From contig CAIUWA010000047.1 of assembly GCA_903902745.1 (NCBI GenBank), forward strand, positions 25,686 through 89,685: a stretch of 64,000 nucleotides of DNA, read 5' to 3'. The position numbers and the translations under genes were made by a program. The stretch's first letter is position 1; every line of letters begins with the position of its first letter. A model generated the notes under the pieces. It was not told where the DNA came from. It made no database searches and worked only from the letters and a program-made list of their open reading frames with translations. This document shows positions 41,316 through 51,038 of this stretch, piece after piece. The stretch comes from an uncultured Opitutia bacterium. Its GTDB lineage: Bacteria > Verrucomicrobiota > Verrucomicrobiia > Opitutales > Opitutaceae.

Positions 41316-42152
41316 TCAGCTGTAGACCACCTCGTTGAGGTGGTCAGCCAGTCCACCGGACTGGCCTACAACGGGACCGGCAAAGAGCACACTCAGGCAG
41401 GTGAGACCGGCCTCGGCCTTCTGCAACTCGGAGATGTCCACGCAGTGGACGTTCAGACCCCGGGCCCGGAGCAAGCCGGCGGTCTTCGGTGCGGAGGCTG
41501 CGACCAACACGCGATCGTTCACGGACAGCGTGTTGGCACCCCATGGTTCGTCCGTCGGGACCGCCAGGATTTCGAGGTGCCGGAATGTCGACAGATCAAT
41601 CCACGCTGGGTTGGCCAGCAGCAAGCCGCTACCCGGCGACGTCGCCCCGGTTTTCAGATGCAAACATCCCCGCACTTCCACGGCGGTGACCTCGTAGCCC
41701 AGCGGAGCGGTGAGACGGCGCAGTTGCTCGATGCCCTCCCGGTTCGTCCGGCTGGAGAGTCCCGTGAACAGGGTCTTCCCGATGCGCAGCACATCGCCAC
41801 CCTCGAGGGTGCCGGGCGCTTCAATCCTGACGAGGGAACGAAAGTGCCCGATCACCGGGGCGATGAGTTCGCCTTCCCGTTCCCGGCTCGCCGCCCCGGA
41901 CCGGCCGAGGATGGCGATCTCATCGAGCACCAGCAGCGGATCCTCGACAAACACCGAGTCCGCCAGCGCGGGCTCCTCGGGCAGCACGGTGACGTTCACT
42001 CCCGCCGCGGCCAGGGCCCGGACATAATCCTCGTGCTGCCGCGCCGCGCGCTGGAGATCGATGATCTGCCGGGGCAAATGCCGCAGTTCGCAGGCGGCCA
42101 GCGAGCGGCTGACTTTTCGGACCAAGGCGCGGGTGGCCGACGGATGGCCCAT
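41316..42152 (-). CDS. Dimethylarginine dimethylaminohydrolase-like (DDAH) protein
   Basis: The start at 42152 (MGHPSATRALVRKVS) matches the family; the longer frame upstream overlaps the DUF3817 gene. The 278-residue protein shows DDAH features: DSVFVEDPLLV near 65, GTLEGGDVLRIG, SSRTNREGI, the histidine in GCLHLKTGATS, NTLSVNDRVLVA, and the catalytic cysteine in GLTCLSVLFAGP near 257. Such enzymes hydrolyse methylated arginines or related guanidines. The final 18 residues, after LSVLFAG, are encoded by a family D repeat (41319-41372) and the stop lies 1 base beyond it. Confidence 0.88.
   Translation of the reverse strand: MGHPSATRALVRKVSRSLAACELRHLPRQIIDLQRAARQHEDYVRALAAAGVNVTVLPEEPALADSVFVEDPLLVLDEIAILGRSGAASREREGELIAPVIGHFRSLVRIEAPGTLEGGDVLRIGKTLFTGLSSRTNREGIEQLRRLTAPLGYEVTAVEVRGCLHLKTGATSPGSGLLLANPAWIDLSTFRHLEILAVPTDEPWGANTLSVNDRVLVAASAPKTAGLLRARGLNVHCVDISELQKAEAGLTCLSVLFAGPVVGQSGGLADHLNEVVYS
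41319..41372. repeat. Intergenic palindromic element, family D (copy 2), overlapping the DDAH gene end
   Basis: GCTGTAGACCACCTCGTTGAG... and ...CCACCGGACTGGCCTACAAC, homologous to the copy at 22989-23038. It encodes the C-terminal tail of the DDAH-like protein on the minus strand. Confidence 0.8.
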
Positions 42153-42166
42153 GGAAATATGGTGCC

Positions 42167-42478
42167 TCAGCGCGCGGACTTCGCCTCGGCGCGGAGAATT
42201 TTTGCCTCCACCACGAACGGACCCGCCGGCAGCAGGCTCGCCACCAGCACAAGCGCGGTGCGACGCCATGGCCAGGCGTGGTGCCGGACGACCCGGAACA
42301 CTGCGACGACATAGAGGATGAAGAGAATCCCGTGCGCCATCCCGACCACGCGCACCGCCAGCGGCCAGCCGGCGAGATACTTGAGCGGCATCGCCACGCC
42401 CAGCAGGACGAGAAAGGAAACGCCCTCCCAGAATGCGACCACGCGCAACCGGTTCAGCGGGGACTTAAATGATTCCAT
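42167..42478 (-). CDS. DUF3817 membrane protein
   Basis: The start at 42478 (MESFKSPLNRL) gives 103 residues with three membrane helices. LNRLRVVAFWEGVSFLVLLGVAMPLKYLAG and VRVVGMAHGILFILYV-type segments match the DUF3817 family. It starts the pair with the DDAH gene (14-base gap). Function unknown. Confidence 0.88.
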   Translation of the reverse strand: MESFKSPLNRLRVVAFWEGVSFLVLLGVAMPLKYLAGWPLAVRVVGMAHGILFILYVVAVFRVVRHHAWPWRRTALVLVASLLPAGPFVVEAKILRAEAKSAR

Positions 42479-42542
42479 GACTGCTGATCTCCACCCAGCC
42501 GCGCGCGGCTGTCGAGCCGGATGCAGCCCAAGGACGGAATGA

Positions 42543-42658
42543 TTTCGCGCAGAGCCACAGAGGCGCAAAGGCAGCCCCACGGCGAAGGAAGCCTCTGCCA
42601 CCAGCTTTTAAAATCGCCAAATTTCTTCTTCTCTCCGCGCCCCTGCGACTCTGCGCAA
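42543..42658. repeat. Intergenic palindromic element, family A (copy 9)
   Basis: TTTCGCGCAGAGCCACAGAGGCGCAAAGG and ...CCGCGCCCCTGCGACTCTGCGCAAAA with a loop of about 60 bases, next to the DUF3817 and GH genes. Confidence 0.75.
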
Positions 42659-42697
42659 AAAAACTCCGGGCGGATTGGGCTGCTCACGCCACCGTGA

Positions 42698-45034
42698 TCA
42701 CGGCGTGGACGCCAGCTTCGCCGGCGCGGAGCTGATGACGATGAGAGTCGTGGCCCAGGGCTCCAACACCACCGGCAGCTTCGCCTTCCCTCCCGCGAAC
42801 GTCACGCCGGACAGGACTTCAATCTTGCCGGTGCTGGCATCCCAGCTTTGCGCCTGTTTCCCCGTGCCCGTGGTGGCAAGGGTCACATTCAGGTGCAACG
42901 GGGTATCGCCTTCGTTGAAGAGGAAATAGGCGTCCCCGTCCTTCAACTGGCGGTGATTATATTTCAATCCGGTGGTGACCTGGTCGAGCGCAAGGTCGGG
43001 CGCCGGCAGCGCGGCGAGCACCGCGGGGGTCACTTCCACCGAGGGCTCCGCGACTGCCCAGCTGATGTCGGCGGGGCCGGTGGCGGTGAGGAAATTTTTA
43101 TCCATGACGAGCTTGGGCGCGCCGCCAATGAAAACGACCTTGCCGCCGGCCTTGGCGAAGGCCTTGAGGCGGTCGAGCGATGCCTTGGAAATGGCGTCCA
43201 CCGGCGGGATGACGATGCCGCGGTAGGCCTGGCCGCTCAGGTTGACGAATTCGCCGCCCTGCAGCTTGAACGATTGGGCGAGGGCGTATTCATCCACGAA
43301 ATCAACGTCGCGCTGGTGCTCGAGCAGCGCATGGACGATGGCGAGGAAGTCGCGGTTGGCCGCGGGCCCGAACCAGAAGCTCGTCGACGGAACATACACG
43401 CCGATCTGCGCCGCCGGCCGGCCCTGGCCCAGCACATAGCTGGTGCGGTTGGTATAAAGGGCGAGCTCGGGAAACTTGGGATCGGTGATATAACGGTAGC
43501 CGTTCGGCGCGGCACCGCGGCCAAGCGCCGGCGCGGGCGCAGCCGGATCCACGGGGGCCGGCCCGCCGCCGCGACGCGCACCGGCGGCCCCGGGTGCTCC
43601 TGCCGCTCCGGCCGCTCCGGCCGCCGGATTGAACGCCGGCGCCGCGGAAGAGCGCAGGGACATGAATTCCATGTGCGTGATGCCGAGCCCGAGCTGGTGG
43701 TTCACAATCCAGCCAGCCTCCTCGAGGTTCGGCGTCGGATAGTTGCCGGTCATCGCCGCGAACGACTCACTCATCGACTGCGGGTGGCCGTTGAGGTGGG
43801 CGGCCGACGAGGCGAGCTTGGGGAAGTCAGCCACGACGTCGTGCCAGACCTGGTGCCAGATGACATCGATGCCCGGCACCTGCACGCCGCGCATCGCCTT
43901 GAAGAAATCGCCGTTGGCGCTGGCGAGCTGGGGCAGGATCTCCTCGTGTTCGATGTGCGTCTGCATCTGCAGGTGGTTGTCCGCGCACCACTGCGCGCCG
44001 GCGCCGAAGAAATTCTGCGCAAAGAGGTCGGACCACACGTCGCAGTAATCCGCGAACGCGCGATGCGCGGCATCGAGGTTGTCGGCGACGGGCGCCGCGG
44101 CCCCGCGGCCGCCCCGGCCGCCGAGCTGGATGGCGGCAATGGCCGGCAGGTGCGGCCGGATGTCGTAGCCCTTTCGCTTCTGGAATTCCGCGGGGAAATC
44201 CGGCGTCCACGGATTGAAGTTGTAGGAGGCCTCGTCGCCGCGGAAGCCGAGGAAGGTTTTGCCGAACTCATCGCCGACCGCCTGCTTGTAGGCCTCGAAG
44301 GTCCACTTGATGAAAAGCTGGTCCGCCTCGGGCGCGAGGTAGTCCATGAGCGAGTGCTCGGCATCCTTGCCGCCGGACTTGTTGTTCGACGACTTCGTCA
44401 CGCCGGAACGGAAGGCCCAGTGGGCCAGCGTCACGGCCCAGCGGCCGGTGGCCGGGGCGGTCCATTCCACCTTGCCGGCCTTGACCTCAAGCACCTGGGC
44501 GTCGCTGGTGTCGAGATTGACGGCGACGGCGCAGATCGTGGTCGAGTCGAGCACGCGGGAAAAAACCTGGCCTGGCGCGACGGGCACCTGCTCGGCGGGG
44601 GCCAGCGCCTTCATCCGGAGATCGGGGCGCTCCGTGGTGAATTTGCCGCCCGCAAAGCCGGAGGGATAGCCGCCGTCGTCGTCAAACCACAGGTGCATGT
44701 CGCGCTTCTTCGCCTCCTCCACCGCGATCTTCACATTCTCGAAGTAGGCGGGGGAAAGATAGGGCGCCGCCGGATTGCGGCCGGGCTCGACCCACGCCTG
44801 GCGGATGTTCATGGCGAGCAGGCGCTCGAGATCGCGGACGATGCTCTCGCGGGTGATGTTGCCGTTCCAGCCCCAGGTGACCTGCGAGCTGTAGATGGAC
44901 GGCGGCGCGGCGAAATTTTTGGCGACCTCTGCCGCCGTGGGATTGGTGAGCTTCTGCCAGGGATGCTCCTGCGCGGTCAGGACCGTCGTGCACAGCAAGA
45001 GGAACGGGAGGATAATTTTCGCCGGGGTTTTCAT
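42698..45034 (-). CDS. Exported glycoside hydrolase, GH106-like (possible alpha-L-rhamnosidase)
   Basis: The start at 45034 (MKTPAKI) gives a signal peptide (about 1-21) and 778 residues. The N-terminal part has YSSQVTWGWNGNITRESIVRDLERL and FDDDGGYPSGFAGG, resembling GH106/PF17132 rhamnosidases. GFRGDEASY near 265 and HIEHEEILPQ near 370 may hold catalytic acids. A Pro/Ala/Gly-rich insert of about 45 residues lies near 455-500 (GAAGAPGAAGARRGGG). The C-terminal part has a class-1 glutamine-amidotransferase-like region (VIPPVDAISKASLDRLKAF) and beta-domain. Assignment to GH106 is by eye. Rhamnose release would complement the rhamnogalacturonan lyase at 2222. Confidence 0.7.
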   Translation of the reverse strand: MKTPAKIILPFLLLCTTVLTAQEHPWQKLTNPTAAEVAKNFAAPPSIYSSQVTWGWNGNITRESIVRDLERLLAMNIRQAWVEPGRNPAAPYLSPAYFENVKIAVEEAKKRDMHLWFDDDGGYPSGFAGGKFTTERPDLRMKALAPAEQVPVAPGQVFSRVLDSTTICAVAVNLDTSDAQVLEVKAGKVEWTAPATGRWAVTLAHWAFRSGVTKSSNNKSGGKDAEHSLMDYLAPEADQLFIKWTFEAYKQAVGDEFGKTFLGFRGDEASYNFNPWTPDFPAEFQKRKGYDIRPHLPAIAAIQLGGRGGRGAAAPVADNLDAAHRAFADYCDVWSDLFAQNFFGAGAQWCADNHLQMQTHIEHEEILPQLASANGDFFKAMRGVQVPGIDVIWHQVWHDVVADFPKLASSAAHLNGHPQSMSESFAAMTGNYPTPNLEEAGWIVNHQLGLGITHMEFMSLRSSAAPAFNPAAGAAGAAGAPGAAGARRGGGPAPVDPAAPAPALGRGAAPNGYRYITDPKFPELALYTNRTSYVLGQGRPAAQIGVYVPSTSFWFGPAANRDFLAIVHALLEHQRDVDFVDEYALAQSFKLQGGEFVNLSGQAYRGIVIPPVDAISKASLDRLKAFAKAGGKVVFIGGAPKLVMDKNFLTATGPADISWAVAEPSVEVTPAVLAALPAPDLALDQVTTGLKYNHRQLKDGDAYFLFNEGDTPLHLNVTLATTGTGKQAQSWDASTGKIEVLSGVTFAGGKAKLPVVLEPWATTLIVISSAPAKLASTP

Positions 45035-45098
45035 GGGGAAGTGGGGTTGATCGCGAGACGTTTGCCGTGCGGATCGGTTGCGGTAAAGTTCCGGCAGG

Positions 45099-45168
45099 TT
45101 AACCACGAAGGCACGAAGACCAATCTTCCGGTGGCTCGCTTCGTACCTTTGTGACTTCGTGGTTTAAC
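45099..45168. repeat. Intergenic palindromic element, family A (copy 10)
   Basis: GTTAACCACGAAGGCACGAAG and CTTTGTGACTTCGTGGTTTAAC with a short loop, in the divergent spacer between the GH106-like gene and the enolase-superfamily gene. Confidence 0.8.
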
Positions 45169-45265
45169 TCCGAAGGATCATGTTCTGCTGCCGGCCTGGG
45201 TTTTGCTGAACCGGCTTGTGCGCCGCCCGGCGGTCGCGCTAGATCAGGGCACCCCTCCCCGCCCC

Positions 45266-46573
45266 ATGCCCCTGTTCCCCGCCTTGAAAGCGGCGGCGCC
45301 GAGTCCGGCCCGCCGTCATTTCCTCCGCCAGCTCACAGTCGCCGCCGCGGCCACCGCGTTTCTACCCCGCGCCTTCGCCTCGCTCCCCGCCGCCAAGATC
45401 ACGCGCGTCCGCGTCTACCGGCCGGCGAATCTCAATGTCCATTTCAACCAGAGCAACATGGTCGTCACCATCGAGACCGACATCGGCATCACCGGCGTCG
45501 GCGAGGGCGGCGCGCGCGACACGATCGAGCAGTGCGCCGTCCGGCTCATCGGCCGCAACCCGTTCGACATCGAGCGCTGCTGGCAGGACATGTACCGTGC
45601 GTGGTTCTACCCGCCCGGCCGGGAAAAAATCCACGCGCTCGGCGCACTCGACCTCGCGCTCTGGGACATCAAGGGCAAGGCACTCAAGGTGCCGTGCTAC
45701 GATCTCCTCGGCGGGATGAACCGCACCTTCCTGGAGAGCTACAGCAGCAGCGCCGGCACGGGCAAGCTGCTCTCGGATCTCGCCCGCGCCGCGATGGAAC
45801 AGGGCTTCCGGGCGTTCCGGATGGATGCCGCCAGCATGGACGGTGTCGCGCGCGCCGGCCAGAGCGCGCCCGCGACCGAGGCCGGACCGCTCCCCGGCCC
45901 GATCTACAACACGCACGAACGCGTCCGGCAGGTGGCCGAGGACTGCAAGAACCTGCGCGAAGGCGTCGGCCCCAACGGCGACTGGCTCATCGACCTGCAC
46001 CAGCGCTTTGACTTCGCCGACGGCCTGCGCGCCTGCAAGTTGATCGAGCAGTACGAGCCCTACCTCGTCGAGGATCCTGTCCGCCCCGACCAGTTCAATG
46101 ACGACCTGCCGAAACTGCGGAAGATGACCACCGTGCCGCTCGCCGCGGGCGAGGAATGGGGCCAGCGCTGGGATTTCAACAAGCTCGTCGAAAACCACGA
46201 CATCGACTACGTCCGCTGCACCCTGCCCAACGTCGGCGGGATCACCGAGATGGTGAAGATCGCCGCTTTGTGCGAGACGCACGCGATCGGAATCGTCCCG
46301 CATTTCACCGGGTCGATTTCCACCGCCGCGCTCGTCCACGCGCTCGGGCCGTTCTCGGGGCCGGTGCTGGCCGAGATCGGCCAAAACCGCGCGCTCCCGG
46401 AGCATATCAGCGAGGGCCTCGATTTCCGCCGCGGCAAGATCTGGCCCAACGGCCGCCCCGGCCTCGGCGTCACGCTCAACATGGAGCGGCTGACGCTCGT
46501 CACCGAGTTCACCGAGCCCGGCCCGAACCGGCCGGTCTATTTCCGACCCGACGGCTCGCAGACGAGCTGGTGA
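45266..46573 (+). CDS. Tat-exported mandelate racemase/muconate lactonising enzyme-like protein
   Basis: The ATG at 45266 (MPLFPAL) gives 435 residues with a twin-arginine signal (PARRHFLRQLTVAAAATAFLP). The enolase-superfamily fold follows: an N-terminal cap (TNIGITGVGEGGARD-like), then a barrel with metal ligands in LIDLHQRF, YLVEDPVRP and LAAGEEWG, and a likely acid/base histidine in IGIVPHFTGSIS. This is closest to sugar-acid dehydratases such as galactonate or rhamnonate dehydratases. These are normally cytoplasmic, so a Tat signal is unusual. The next gene is a UxuA-like protein, also Tat-exported. Confidence 0.82.
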   Translation: MPLFPALKAAAPSPARRHFLRQLTVAAAATAFLPRAFASLPAAKITRVRVYRPANLNVHFNQSNMVVTIETDIGITGVGEGGARDTIEQCAVRLIGRNPFDIERCWQDMYRAWFYPPGREKIHALGALDLALWDIKGKALKVPCYDLLGGMNRTFLESYSSSAGTGKLLSDLARAAMEQGFRAFRMDAASMDGVARAGQSAPATEAGPLPGPIYNTHERVRQVAEDCKNLREGVGPNGDWLIDLHQRFDFADGLRACKLIEQYEPYLVEDPVRPDQFNDDLPKLRKMTTVPLAAGEEWGQRWDFNKLVENHDIDYVRCTLPNVGGITEMVKIAALCETHAIGIVPHFTGSISTAALVHALGPFSGPVLAEIGQNRALPEHISEGLDFRRGKIWPNGRPGLGVTLNMERLTLVTEFTEPGPNRPVYFRPDGSQTSW

Positions 46574-46589
46574 AAGCCGACAAGGAATT

Positions 46590-46674
46590 TTTCACCCGAA
46601 GCCGCGCAGGATGCGAAGATTTTAAAGCCTCGATCCCAAATCTCCTCCTTCGCGACCTTCGCGGCTTCGCGTGA
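46590..46674. repeat. Intergenic palindromic element, family A (copy 11)
   Basis: TTTCACCCGAAGCCGCGCAGG... and GACCTTCGCGGCTTCGCGTGAA, loop about 45 bases, between the two exported sugar-acid enzymes. Confidence 0.8.
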
Positions 46675-46726
46675 ACCAATCCTCCAGTCAGCCCGATTTC
46701 TTACCCAACAACTGAACACCCCAAAA

Positions 46727-47923
46727 ATGAGCCCCTCAAATCAATCCGAACCAACTTCCGCATCCGTCATGCCGCGGAGGGATTTTGGCCGTATCCTGGC
46801 CGGTGGCATTGTTGCCGCCGGCATCACTGGCACTTCGACGGTCGCCTCCGCGGCCCAGTCTCCCACCTCCGCCGCGAACCCCCAGCCGAGGAAAAACACG
46901 CTCCACCATGTCGGCGGCGACTATCACTGCGTGTTCGGCGAGCACTGGGCCTCGGAAAAAAACTTCCTGTTCCACAAGCGCCTCGGCGTGACCTCGCTGA
47001 GCCCCAGCATGGACCCGGGCGGCGACGGCACGCGCGAGGTGGCCGGGGCCTCCGATGACTGGAACCTCGATGACATGAAAAAATGGAAGGACGCCTGCGA
47101 CAAAGCGGGCATGACCTGGGAGTGCGCCCGCATCGACTCTCGCTACATTTACCTGAAGCCCGGCCCGGAGCGGGAGCGAAAGCTCGATTCCATCGTCCGG
47201 AACATCGAGAAAGCCTCGAAGGTGGGCATCAAGGCGCTCTCCCAGCACTGGACCCTGATTCCCATCCGGCGGAATCGAAACACACCGGGACGCGGCGGCT
47301 CCACGTACAAAGGATTCAAGCTCGAGGAAAACTGGCAGGCCCTGCCGGTCGGCGCCCATGGCGTCGTGTCCTACGATGAGTACTGGGAACGCATCACGAC
47401 CTTCCTCAAGCGGGTGATCCCCGTGTGCGAGCAGATGGACGTGAGGATGGCCGTCCATCCCTACGACTGCCCCGGTCTGCCCCGCGGTTACCAGGGCGTG
47501 GACAACTGGGACGCCGGCCCGGGTTCCGTGCTCGACGCGCTCAAAAAATACGAGGCCATCGTCGACAGTCCCTACAACGGCTTCCAGCTCTGCCTCGGGA
47601 CCGTGGCCGAGGGCTGCCCGAATCCCCGCGAGGACATCCTGCCGATCGTCCGGTACCTCGCGGCCAAGGGAAAGATCCATCAGTTCCACATGCGCAACAT
47701 CAAGGGCCGGCTGCACGATTTCGAGGAGGTCTACATCGACGAGGGCGTGATGAACTTCATCGAGGTCGTCCGCATCATGCGGGACGCCGGCTACACCGGC
47801 AGTTACCTGCCCGACCACGTCCCGGCGCATCCCGACGACCCCAAAATGTACCAGGGCTACGCCGCCGCCTTCGGCTACATCCAGTCCTTGATCCACGCCG
47901 CCAACGCCGAGGTGCCGGGCTGA
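46727..47923 (+). CDS. Tat-exported mannonate dehydratase (UxuA)-like protein
   Basis: A 398-residue protein with a twin-arginine signal (MPRRDFGRILAGGIVAAGI at about 15-33). The rest resembles UxuA/xylose-isomerase-like barrels: MRMAVHPYDCP-like, FQLCLGTVAEGCPN near 284-297, IHQFHMRNIKGRLHDFEE, and LPDHVPAHPDDP near the end, which contain the metal-binding histidines and acids of mannonate dehydratases. UxuA removes water from mannonate in hexuronate breakdown. The exported location is unusual, as for its neighbour. Confidence 0.82.
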   Translation: MSPSNQSEPTSASVMPRRDFGRILAGGIVAAGITGTSTVASAAQSPTSAANPQPRKNTLHHVGGDYHCVFGEHWASEKNFLFHKRLGVTSLSPSMDPGGDGTREVAGASDDWNLDDMKKWKDACDKAGMTWECARIDSRYIYLKPGPERERKLDSIVRNIEKASKVGIKALSQHWTLIPIRRNRNTPGRGGSTYKGFKLEENWQALPVGAHGVVSYDEYWERITTFLKRVIPVCEQMDVRMAVHPYDCPGLPRGYQGVDNWDAGPGSVLDALKKYEAIVDSPYNGFQLCLGTVAEGCPNPREDILPIVRYLAAKGKIHQFHMRNIKGRLHDFEEVYIDEGVMNFIEVVRIMRDAGYTGSYLPDHVPAHPDDPKMYQGYAAAFGYIQSLIHAANAEVPG

Positions 47924-47975
47924 GCTTCACACGTAGTTCGCGAAATGGCGGGCCGAGGGATCGAACTCCGGAGGA

Positions 47976-48054
47976 TTTCGCGCGAAGTCGCGAAGGGCGC
48001 GAAGATTCGATCCGTAAACCCGCCCACTTCGCTTTCTTCGTGGCTTCGCGTGAC
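47976..48054. repeat. Intergenic palindromic element, family A (copy 12)
   Basis: TTTCGCGCGAAGTCGCGAAGG and CTTTCTTCGTGGCTTCGCGTGA with a loop of about 38 bases. Confidence 0.75.
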
Positions 48055-48119
48055 TCATTCCGCTGGTCCGCAGCTTTCCCGCTCGCATTGCCATCCGGGG
48101 TCCCAATTAATCCAAACCC

Positions 48120-48638
<519 letters not shown>

Positions 48639-48731
48639 TCAGGGATGGAGTGAAGGCAGCTAGTTAGGTTTGCCCTCGACCCGAACGGGTGGCTTCCCCG
48701 AAGCTTACCCGCCCGTTTCTCAGTCCTTGGA

Positions 48732-49400
48732 ATGAACCTACCCGCGCTCATCCCACCCCTGCTTCTTTCCGCTTTCGTTGCCTCCAGTGACCGCGACAAG
48801 CGACGGCTGGCCGAGCCGCGGAAAAACTGGGGGCAGGAAATTTCCCGGGAGCGAAACATGGACATCATCGCCATGTATCACGTCTCGGCCGGAGCCAAGC
48901 GCCGGACGGTTGATGACCGGACCTGGCTGGATCTCGGCATGGATGAGCTGTTCGCCAAAATGGATCGCACTGCGGGTATGCCAGGCCGGCAGGTTCTCTA
49001 CCACCAGATGCACACCTATGAGGACGATGATCGGATTTTGGCCGAGCGCACACGGCAACAGGCCATCTTCAAGGAAGACTAGGATCTGCGTGAGCGATGC
49101 CAGGTCTTGCTGGCCCGCCTGAATGGGATCGCGCAGCGAATGGCTGGCGTCATCCCTGCTGGCTCCGTTTCCGGAACCCCCCCACTTTGGGCCGCTGCTC
49201 TATCTTTGCAGCTTTCTGTCCCTGGGCTGCCTGGTGGGAATGGTGGCCGTGCATTGGCTGTTTCTTCCGCTGCTCGCGCTGATGTTCACCAACTTCGTCA
49301 TCACCGCGACCTATGGCCGGCGCATCACCCCTTCCTTCTCCGGCTTCGCCCAGATCATGACGATGCTGGGCGTCGGCAAGGAGCTGGCCGCGGTGGCTGA
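48732..49400 (+). pseudogene. MutS-like membrane protein, decayed
   Basis: The first 116 codons (48732-49082) match the N-terminal region of MutS-like membrane proteins: RTVDDRTWLDLGMDELFAKMDRTAGMPGRQVLYH is the typical start of this group. A TAG (49080-49082) ends the frame, but the same frame continues DLRERCQVLLARLNGIAQR, as in the family. A shift around 49125-49140 then moves to another frame reading WLASSLLAPFPEPP, GCLVGMVAVHWLFLPLLALMF and TYGRRI, the following membrane part. The ATPase domain is missing. Two independent lesions and truncation argue for a pseudogene. Confidence 0.7.
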
Positions 49401-49417
49401 CCCTCATTCGCTGCCGC

Positions 49418-50590
49418 AACTCGAGGCGCCACGAGGTGCGCAATCCGCTCTCCGCCATCCTCGGATTCGCCAGTATTCTCACCGACAGCGAGCTCGATTC
49501 CAGCCAGAAGCGCTATGTCGATACCATCAACCGGGCCGGCAGCAACCTCCTGGAGCTGCTCAATGACATTCTCGACTACACCCGGGTGGAAAGCGGCAAG
49601 CTCAGGCTGGAGCGCATCGAGTGGAATCCCGCCATGCTCATTCACGAGGTGATGTAACTCATGTCGGCCCACGCCACGGAGAAGGGCCTGCAGTTGCACT
49701 TCGACAACGACCTGCCCGATGCGCTGACCCTGTGGGGTGACCCCATCCGGGTGCGCCAGATCGTGCTCAACTTTGTCAGCAACGCCGTGAAATTCACCGC
49801 CCAGGGCGGCGTCACCGTCAAGGCCTCCTGGACCCCCGACCCCGCGCAAGCGGATCGCGGCCGGTTCGCGCTGGAAGTGGTCGACACCGGCATCGGCATT
49901 CCGGCGGATAAGATTCCGCTGCTCTTCCAGGCCTTCACCCAGGCCGACACGTCAACGACCCGCCACCATGGAGGGACCGGACTCGGCCTGGCGATCTGCA
50001 AGCGTCTCTGCGACCTGATGGGCGGCGCCATCGGACTGAGGAGCACCCCGAATGTCGGCACCACTCTTTCGTTCACCCTCGATTGTGACGCCCTGCCGAT
50101 CATCAGCCTGCCCGCATTGTCCGCGGGCAGTGAGGATTCTTCCGATCCGATCCTGAACCGCGCGCTGGTGGTGGACGACATGCGGCTCAACCGCGAGCTG
50201 CTCAAGGTCATGCTCCGCCGCTTCGGCCTCGAGGCCGACCTCGCGCCCGGCGGCCCGGAGGCGGTCAAGCTCGCCGCCGCCAACCGTTACGCGATCATCT
50301 TTACCGATCTCGAGATGCCGGAGATGGACGGCTTTGCCACCGCACGGCAGATTCGCGCCGCCGAGGGGCCCCGTCGCCGCACCCCGATGGTGGCCGTCAG
50401 CGCCCTCACGGCCGTGGGCACGCGCGACAACTGTATCGCCGCCGGCATGGACGACTATCTCACCAAGCCGGTCTACCTCCCGGCCCTGGAGTCAGTCATC
50501 GAGGCGTTTCTGCCCGGCCAGTACAAACTTCAAAAACCCTCGGCGCCCAAGACGGAGCCCACGGTTCAAACCGAGCGCAAGGCGGCGTGA
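49418..50590 (+). pseudogene. Hybrid histidine kinase/response regulator, truncated and interrupted
   Basis: From about 49418 a third frame encodes SRRHEVRNPLSAILGFAS, a histidine-kinase H-box, but no start codon or sensor domain precedes it. TAA at 49655-49657 interrupts the frame exactly where Glu is expected (HEVM-stop-LMSAHATEKG; GAA to TAA). The frame then continues with the HATPase domain (LWGDPIRVRQIVLNFVSNAVKFT, DTGIGIP, GGTGLGLAI) and a receiver domain with phospho-Asp in FTDLEMPEMDG and Lys in YLTKP. A restart at ATG 49661 could still yield a 309-residue HATPase-receiver fragment. Confidence 0.72.
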
Positions 50591-50719
50591 GGACGTGAGG
50601 CCTTCCCGCGGGGCCGGTCCGCTCCTCAGCGGCGATCTCCCGGTGCCCACCAGCCAATCCTCACCGCGTATTCCCGTTTCGCTCTTGGCAGAGTCCGCGC
50701 CATCTGAAGAGATCGGGCC

Positions 50720-50968
50720 ATGAACTACCGGACCAAGGCGGAGTATTACATCCAGGGCATCACGCAGGGCTTCGTGGAAGCCTCCGAGGTGATCGCGTGG
50801 GCCGACGAGGTGATCGTTGCGGCGCCCAAGGCCGAGGATTGGATGCTCGAGATCTCCACCTGCGGACCGGACGACCGCATGGTCGTGCTGAGCCATTTGA
50901 ACACCATCAAGGGCGAGGTGGATGCCGCCGAGCTGGCCGCGCTGCTGAAGGCCAAAGGCGCGACCTAA
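50720..50968 (+). CDS. Small hypothetical protein (82 residues)
   Basis: ATG at 50720, product MNYRTKAEYYIQGITQGFVEAS..., acidic, with a mostly helical pattern and EVDAAELAALLKAKGAT at the end. No signal or membrane helix. I do not recognise the family. It lies between the broken kinase and the TPR gene on the same strand. Confidence 0.55.
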   Translation: MNYRTKAEYYIQGITQGFVEASEVIAWADEVIVAAPKAEDWMLEISTCGPDDRMVVLSHLNTIKGEVDAAELAALLKAKGAT

Positions 50969-51038
50969 AGATCCGCCGGCAAGTATTTTGGCCACGAAAA
51001 TCAGGAACTTCCCGCGTTCCTTCCGGCACCAAGAGGGC

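Noticed and set aside
42848..45154. 768-residue plus-strand frame opposite the GH106-like gene
   Set aside because: Arg/Gly/His-rich antisense frame with no signal peptide or domain.
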